Assembly: GCA_900554895.1 (NCBI GenBank)
Contig: USIX01000084.1
Location: forward strand, 1 to 9,738
Direction of reading: 5' to 3'
From: an uncultured Megamonas sp.
Lineage (GTDB): Bacteria > Bacillota > Negativicutes > Selenomonadales > Selenomonadaceae
DNA: 9,738 nt
In this document: in pieces, positions 6,556-9,738 of the stretch
Numbering within the stretch: the stretch's first letter is position 1
Layout: the number at the start of each line of letters is the position of its first letter
Program-made: the position numbers and the translations under genes
The notes under the pieces: generated by a model
What the model was told of the DNA's origin: nothing
Seen by the model: only the letters and a program-made list of their open reading frames with translations
Database searches by the model: none

Positions 6556-7719
6556 CTAAGACAATCTGGTAAAAATATATTTTGCCAGCACCGCTTCCAT
6601 TACAAATAAGACAGCCAGCAGATAAAACACAAAAGTTATACCTACACCGTGTGCTATAAATCCTAATACAGCCGGACCTAAGATTACACCAGTATAACCC
6701 ATGCACGTTATTGCCGTAACGGCTGCATTTATCGGCATATCATTTTGATTTTTCAAAAGAGAATACAGCACAGGCACGATATTGGCAGCACCAAGACCGA
6801 TAAGAATAAAACCAAGCGGCATCAAATAAAAATTATCGATTAATACCACCAGTAAAAATCCTATACCGGCAATCACCGCTCCAAAGACACAAATTCTCTG
6901 CTCTCCGATTACTTGAACGGCTTTATCGCCAATAAAACGTATAATCAGCATCGCTACGGAAAAAATAGCATATCCTATGCCGGCCAGCGATAAATCCAAT
7001 CCTTTGGCCTCAGTCAGGAAAACACCGCTCCAGTCCATTACAGCACCTTCAGCCAAAAAACTTATACATGCCAAAACACCGAACAGAACAACAATACCGC
7101 GCGGAATTGCTACCGGCTTTTCATTGCTTGCCCCTTTATACGCCAGAAAATACGGACTTGATATAAGTGTCAGCATACATATAATAATGCAGTGAATGAT
7201 TGCTATCGTTACAATTCCCAAGCCTGCTTTTGCTAAAACGCTGAACAGCCCTGCTCCGCAAAAACAGCCTACACTCCACATGGCGTGCATGCTGGACATA
7301 ATACGCTTCTGCGACAGTTTTTCCACAATTACGGAATTCATATTCATTGTTACGTCAACAGTGCCCATTATCATACCGAACAATAACAATACTGCTACAA
7401 ATGACCACAGATTATCCAAAAAAGAAATCACAACTAAAATAAGCGCAAATGCTATAATACATACACGAAGTATTTTCTTACAACCCAATTTCTGATTTAA
7501 AATTCCGGCTATCGGCATAAATATAAAAGCACTGATACCGATACATAAAAGCAGCATTCCCAAAATATCGTCACCGATTTGCAGACGTTCTTTAACCGCC
7601 GGTATCATCGGCGCCCATGTTGCTACCGTAAAACCTGCCAAAAAAAATGAACATCTGGCGGCATACTGCTCTTTTATCCCGGCTTTAAACTGACTTAAAT
7701 ATTTTTCTTCTACGCTCAT
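6556..7719 (-). CDS. Major facilitator superfamily transporter, YbjJ-like
   Basis: A 387-aa inner-membrane carrier with 12 predicted hydrophobic helices, a usual length for a compact MFS protein. The N-terminal stretch FFLAGFTVATWAPMIPAVKERLQIGDDILGMLLLCIG closely resembles the YbjJ group, which is distantly related to the fucose permease branch. A cytoplasmic loop GILNQKLGCKKIL between helices 2 and 3 has the basic MFS character. A motif HAMWSVGCFCGAGL appears in mid-N-half. Substrate is unknown: YbjJ itself has no firm assignment, so naming one would be a guess. The start at 7717-7719 is set by a GAAAGGA ribosome-binding site 7 bases upstream; a longer in-frame start near 7770 would add a peptide that spans this site. 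Gene end is TAG (6556-6558). The promoter carries a Fur-like box, suggesting metal-responsive control. Neighbouring genes are transcribed away or toward it and share no operon with it. Confidence 0.9.
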   Translation of the reverse strand: MSVEEKYLSQFKAGIKEQYAARCSFFLAGFTVATWAPMIPAVKERLQIGDDILGMLLLCIGISAFIFMPIAGILNQKLGCKKILRVCIIAFALILVVISFLDNLWSFVAVLLLFGMIMGTVDVTMNMNSVIVEKLSQKRIMSSMHAMWSVGCFCGAGLFSVLAKAGLGIVTIAIIHCIIICMLTLISSPYFLAYKGASNEKPVAIPRGIVVLFGVLACISFLAEGAVMDWSGVFLTEAKGLDLSLAGIGYAIFSVAMLIIRFIGDKAVQVIGEQRICVFGAVIAGIGFLLVVLIDNFYLMPLGFILIGLGAANIVPVLYSLLKNQNDMPINAAVTAITCMGYTGVILGPAVLGFIAHGVGITFVFYLLAVLFVMEAVLAKYIFTRLS

Positions 7720-7726
7720 AAAAAAT

Positions 7727-7733
7727 TCCTTTC
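7727..7733 (-). promoter_or_regulatory. Ribosome-binding site deciding the MFS start
   Basis: On the minus strand GAAAGGA lies 7 bases before ATG (7719-7717). This selects the 387-aa protein over a 404-residue version whose extra N terminus would be encoded by the leader and this site. Confidence 0.8.
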
Positions 7734-7742
7734 TGTTTATTT

Positions 7743-7757
7743 TAATGATTATTATCA
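7743..7757. promoter_or_regulatory. Fur-box-like operator over the MFS transcription start
   Basis: Read on the minus strand the 15 bases are TGATAATAATCATTA, matching the Bacillus Fur 7-1-7 consensus TGATAATNATTATCA at 12 of 14 specified positions. The core ATGAT-TATT-ATCAT (7745-7758) is a perfect inverted repeat. It begins directly downstream of the predicted -10 and covers the start site, a position at which binding would repress. PerR or another Fur-family protein is an alternative reader. Inference from pattern. Confidence 0.5.
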
Positions 7758-7758
7758 T

Positions 7759-7786
7759 AGTATATTTCAAACGGAAATTCTATCAA
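7759..7786 (-). promoter_or_regulatory. Strong sigma-A-type promoter for the MFS gene
   Basis: Minus-strand TTGATA (7786-7781, 5 of 6 to TTGACA), a 16-base spacer, and TATACT (7764-7759, 5 of 6 to TATAAT). Predicted transcription start is near 7752, giving a leader of about 33 bases. This is the best promoter match in the window. Confidence 0.65.
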
Positions 7787-7825
7787 AATTTATTTAAAGT
7801 TTTATAACAATTGTATTTATCAAAC

Positions 7826-7830
7826 GGAGG
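7826..7830 (+). promoter_or_regulatory. Ribosome-binding site deciding the 5'-nucleotidase start
   Basis: GGAGG ends 7 bases before ATG 7838. A longer reading frame from TTG 7811 would contain this site within its own coding sequence and would put nine residues before the signal peptide, so ATG 7838 is chosen. Confidence 0.85.
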
Positions 7831-7837
7831 TATCTTC

Positions 7838-9451
7838 ATGTACAAAAAACTGCTGAATTCATTTATCATCCTTTTCACTGTCATCAGTATTTTTCTTCCC
7901 GCTACAGTTCTTGCCGCCGACAAGCCTATTATCATACTCTATACAAATGATATTCACTGCGGTATTGAAGACAATATCGGCTTTGCCAAAGTTGCCCGAT
8001 ACAAACAGGATTTGACCCAAATAACACCGTATATTGCTTTAGTTGATGCCGGTGATGCCGTCCAAGGCGCACCTATCGGCAAATTATCATCCGGCGAGAG
8101 CATAATCAATATCATGAACGCCGTCGGCTATGACTTTGCTATTCCCGGCAATCACGAATTCGATTACGGTATGCCGCGCTTTTTGGAACTTGCCTCTAAG
8201 CTGAACTGCGGCTACTACTCAGCTAATATAACCGATTTAACAACAGGCAGAAATTTATTGCCAGCTTATAAGATTATGCAGTTCGGCGATACAAAAATCG
8301 CTTTAATCGGTGTAACAACGCCGGAGAGCCTTTCCTCCTCCACACCGGCATTCTTTCAAGATGAATACGGCAAATTCATTTACTCTTTTGCCGAAGACAA
8401 TACAGGCAAAAAACTTTATGATACAGTACAAAAAACAATTAATACAGTAAAAAACCAAGGCGCAGATTATGTGATACTCGTAGCCCACCTAGGCGAACAC
8501 GGTATAACACCTCGCTGGAGCAGCATTTCGGTTGCCCGCAATACAACAGGCATTGACGTTATTATTGACGGCCATTCCCATGAAACAATATTAAATACGA
8601 TTAAAAATAAACAGGGAAAAGACGTCATTATCACGCAGGCCGGTACAAAATTGAACAACCTAGGACATCTGACTATTGACCCTGACGGTAAAATATCTAC
8701 ATTATTGATTGCCGGTTTAACTTTCACAGACCCCAAAATATCTGCCTTAATCAATACTGAAAAACAAAAATTCGAGCCTATTTTAAATCAGTCCATCGGT
8801 AAATCCGAAGTAAACCTTACTACAATCGACCCACAAAACGGCAAACGCTTAATCCGCAGTGCTGAAACAAACCTCGGTGATTTTGTGACAGACGCTTATA
8901 AAAATGTACTCGATACCGATATCGCCCTGTGCAACGGCGGCGGCATCCGCAATGAAATTCCTGTCGGCACATTCACCTATAACGATATCTTAACCACATT
9001 CCCGTTCGGCAATATGTGTGTAATCATCGAAACAACGGGGCAACAAATTTTAGATGCACTGGAAATGGGAGCTAAAGATTATCCGCAAGAAAACGGCGGC
9101 TTTTTACAGGTTTCGGGATTAACCTACACGATTGACAGCACCGTTCCTTCCAGCGTCGTAATAGACGAAAAGGGCAATTTTATTAAAACAGCAGGAGCTT
9201 ATCGCGTCCAAAATGTCCTGATAAATGGCAAACCACTTGATTTAAATAAAAAATACACTGTTGGCGGCACCTCTTATATTCTTAAATTAGGCGGCAACGG
9301 TATGACCATGTTCAAGAACTCCCGGCTTATACAAGACGAAATGATGTCGGAAACGGATGTAATCATTGAATATATCCAGAACCATCTGAATGCTGTAATC
9401 AATGATACGTATAAAAATCCTTACGGGCAGGGACGAATTATCATAAAATAA
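7838..9451 (+). CDS. Secreted 5'-nucleotidase / UshA-type bifunctional metallophosphatase
   Basis: Hydrolyses nucleotides, and often nucleotide sugars or 2',3'-cyclic nucleotides, outside the cytoplasmic membrane, releasing nucleoside and phosphate. The 537-aa product starts with a signal peptide: basic MYKK, a hydrophobic core to about residue 22, and a cleavage site near VLA-A (26/27). The N-terminal calcineurin-like domain has all expected metal ligands: NDIHCG (D38, H40), DAGD (D70, D73), GNHEFDYG (N105, H106), AHLGEHG (H217) and DGHSHE (H246, H248). The C-terminal 5'-nucleotidase domain (about 325-510) has NLGDFVTDA, NGGGIRNEIPVG (R371, substrate binding) and GGFLQVSGLTYTID, whose aromatic residue should stack on the base. 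There is no LPXTG, SLH or C-terminal membrane anchor, so it is free or periplasmic. The gene is divergent from the MFS gene. Only a weak upstream promoter is visible (TATAAC, 7803-7808). Exact substrate preference is open. Confidence 0.94.
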   Translation: MYKKLLNSFIILFTVISIFLPATVLAADKPIIILYTNDIHCGIEDNIGFAKVARYKQDLTQITPYIALVDAGDAVQGAPIGKLSSGESIINIMNAVGYDFAIPGNHEFDYGMPRFLELASKLNCGYYSANITDLTTGRNLLPAYKIMQFGDTKIALIGVTTPESLSSSTPAFFQDEYGKFIYSFAEDNTGKKLYDTVQKTINTVKNQGADYVILVAHLGEHGITPRWSSISVARNTTGIDVIIDGHSHETILNTIKNKQGKDVIITQAGTKLNNLGHLTIDPDGKISTLLIAGLTFTDPKISALINTEKQKFEPILNQSIGKSEVNLTTIDPQNGKRLIRSAETNLGDFVTDAYKNVLDTDIALCNGGGIRNEIPVGTFTYNDILTTFPFGNMCVIIETTGQQILDALEMGAKDYPQENGGFLQVSGLTYTIDSTVPSSVVIDEKGNFIKTAGAYRVQNVLINGKPLDLNKKYTVGGTSYILKLGGNGMTMFKNSRLIQDEMMSETDVIIEYIQNHLNAVINDTYKNPYGQGRIIIK

Positions 9452-9475
9452 ATTTCTATTTATCGTGGAGTTATT

Positions 9476-9513
9476 GTTCATTTTTCTTTTGAAAGGTCAA
9501 AAGAAAAATGAAC
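9476..9513. repeat. Perfect 17-bp inverted repeat downstream of the 5'-nucleotidase gene
   Basis: GTTCATTTTTCTTTTGA (9476-9492) and TCAAAAGAAAAATGAAC (9497-9513) are exact reverse complements around the 4-base loop AAGG. It begins 24 bases after the stop codon. It may end transcription of the nucleotidase gene, but neither strand has a T-run after the stem, so it is not a standard intrinsic terminator. The sequence type (TTTTTCTTTTG plus its complement, then CCCAAAAAGAAAAAACC) resembles dispersed intergenic hairpins seen in many bacteria; that resemblance is from general knowledge. Confidence 0.8.
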
Positions 9514-9536
9514 CCAAAAAGAAAAAACCTTTTAAT

Positions 9537-9608
9537 GTTTCGCTACCGCTGCACTGGGCTAGCCTTCGTAGCTCTTTTATAAATCCAGTCGGTAAAACGG
9601 TTCGAAAC
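9537..9608. repeat. Nested inverted-repeat structure I
   Basis: Outer arms GTTTCG (9537-9542) and CGAAAC (9603-9608) enclose CCG (9546-9548), which can pair with CGG at 9590-9592 or 9598-9600. Inside, ACTGG (9553-9557) pairs with CCAGT (9585-9589) and GCTA (9558-9561) with TAGC (9569-9572). The ordered nesting of four helices in 72 bases suggests a folded RNA or a cruciform-forming repeat rather than random sequence. Confidence 0.45.
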
Positions 9609-9614
9609 GCTTGG

Positions 9615-9669
9615 AATTTAGCTCGTGCCTTTCTATATTCGGCATGAACAAAATTTTGAGCTGTTAATT
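9615..9669. repeat. Nested inverted-repeat structure II
   Basis: AATT (9615-9618) with AATT (9666-9669), AGCTC (9620-9624) with GAGCT (9658-9662), and TGCC (9626-9629) with GGCA (9641-9644) form three nested helices. Individual arms are short, so support comes from the nesting and from lying directly beside structure I. Confidence 0.4.
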
Positions 9670-9738
9670 ATGCAGTTCGCAAGTCATCTTAAAATTTTAT
9701 TCCACATTTAGAGTATTTTCACGCTAGCTTCAGCTATT

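Larger units (their letters stand above)
9452..9738. other. Non-coding, highly structured tail region
   Basis: 287 bases to the window end with no gene I can support. It opens with a perfect 17-bp hairpin (9476-9513). Two nested inverted-repeat structures follow (9537-9608 and 9615-9669), then an A/T-rich stretch, and a small TAGC-TTCA-GCTA hairpin (9725-9736). Its composition and fold-back density differ from the other intergenic regions here and suggest a structured intergenic repeat element. One reading frame (9465-9647) crosses it but looks accidental. Confidence 0.55.

Noticed and set aside
8467..8754. A 95-codon minus-strand frame inside the 5'-nucleotidase gene
   Set aside because: It lies entirely within a strongly supported gene with all catalytic motifs intact and has no family features of its own.
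9465..9647. A 60-codon plus-strand reading frame beginning GTG and crossing the terminal hairpin
   Set aside because: No ribosome-binding site precedes the GTG. The first half is encoded by the perfect inverted repeat and an A-rich run, and the rest follows the nested fold-backs. The peptide shows no domain I recognise. It is best explained as an accidental frame through a structured repeat.
9537..9669. A tRNA or other classical RNA gene in the structured tail
   Set aside because: The helices do not form a cloverleaf, and there is no T-loop GTTCRANNC in the right position or CCA-end acceptor stem. No known RNA family could be assigned.
1..9738. A new multi-gene defence, mobile or biosynthetic system
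   Set aside because: All seven genes belong to recognised families with housekeeping or transport roles and sit in independent transcription units. No transposase, integrase, attachment sites, CRISPR repeats or toxin-antitoxin pair is visible.

Overview
This 9.7 kb window is an ordinary bacterial chromosomal segment with seven protein-coding genes. It contains no tRNA, rRNA, CRISPR array or recognisable transposase. Coding GC is moderate (about 40-45% in lines I counted) and intergenic DNA is very AT-rich. AAGGAG-type ribosome-binding sites, a class III (Firmicutes-type) fructose-1,6-bisphosphatase, a LytR-CpsA-Psr protein and a DUF2905 protein all point to a Bacillota. The overall look would fit a Negativicutes (Selenomonas/Megamonas-like) genome, but that lineage call is a low-certainty inference from the sequence alone.

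Layout. Positions 1-1054 (+) are the 3' part of gyrA, covering almost the whole beta-pinwheel domain with its GyrA box. A 70-aa DUF2905 membrane protein (1066-1278, +) follows 11 bases later, probably in the same transcript. A bidirectional terminator (1281-1323) separates this pair from a convergent LCP-family cell-envelope ligase gene (1330-2625, -), which begins with GTG. A 283-bp AT-rich divergent intergenic region (2626-2908) holds a good minus-strand promoter and a 20-bp near-perfect palindrome centred on CG. The plus-strand fbp gene (2909-4804) follows, then a CPA1-type cation/proton antiporter with two tandem RCK_C domains (4896-6512, +). A second bidirectional terminator (6511-6553) separates the antiporter from a convergent YbjJ-like MFS transporter (6556-7719, -). 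Its promoter carries a Fur-box-like sequence over the predicted transcription start. Divergent from it is a secreted 5'-nucleotidase/UshA-type metallophosphatase (7838-9451, +). The last 287 bp (9452-9738) have no credible gene. They start with a perfect 17-bp hairpin and continue through several nested inverted repeats, like a structured intergenic repeat element.

How the genes relate. They are mostly independent housekeeping units: DNA supercoiling, envelope polymer attachment, gluconeogenesis, cation homeostasis, small-molecule transport, and extracellular nucleotide or phosphate-ester scavenging. The window does not contain a defence system, biosynthetic cluster or other obviously new multi-gene system. 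The best leads are regulatory: the palindrome upstream of fbp, the Fur-like operator at the MFS promoter, a possible Shine-Dalgarno-occluding hairpin between fbp and the antiporter, and the structured 3' tail. Two protein features also stand out: the tandem RCK_C domains of the antiporter and the long charged C-terminal extension of the LCP protein.
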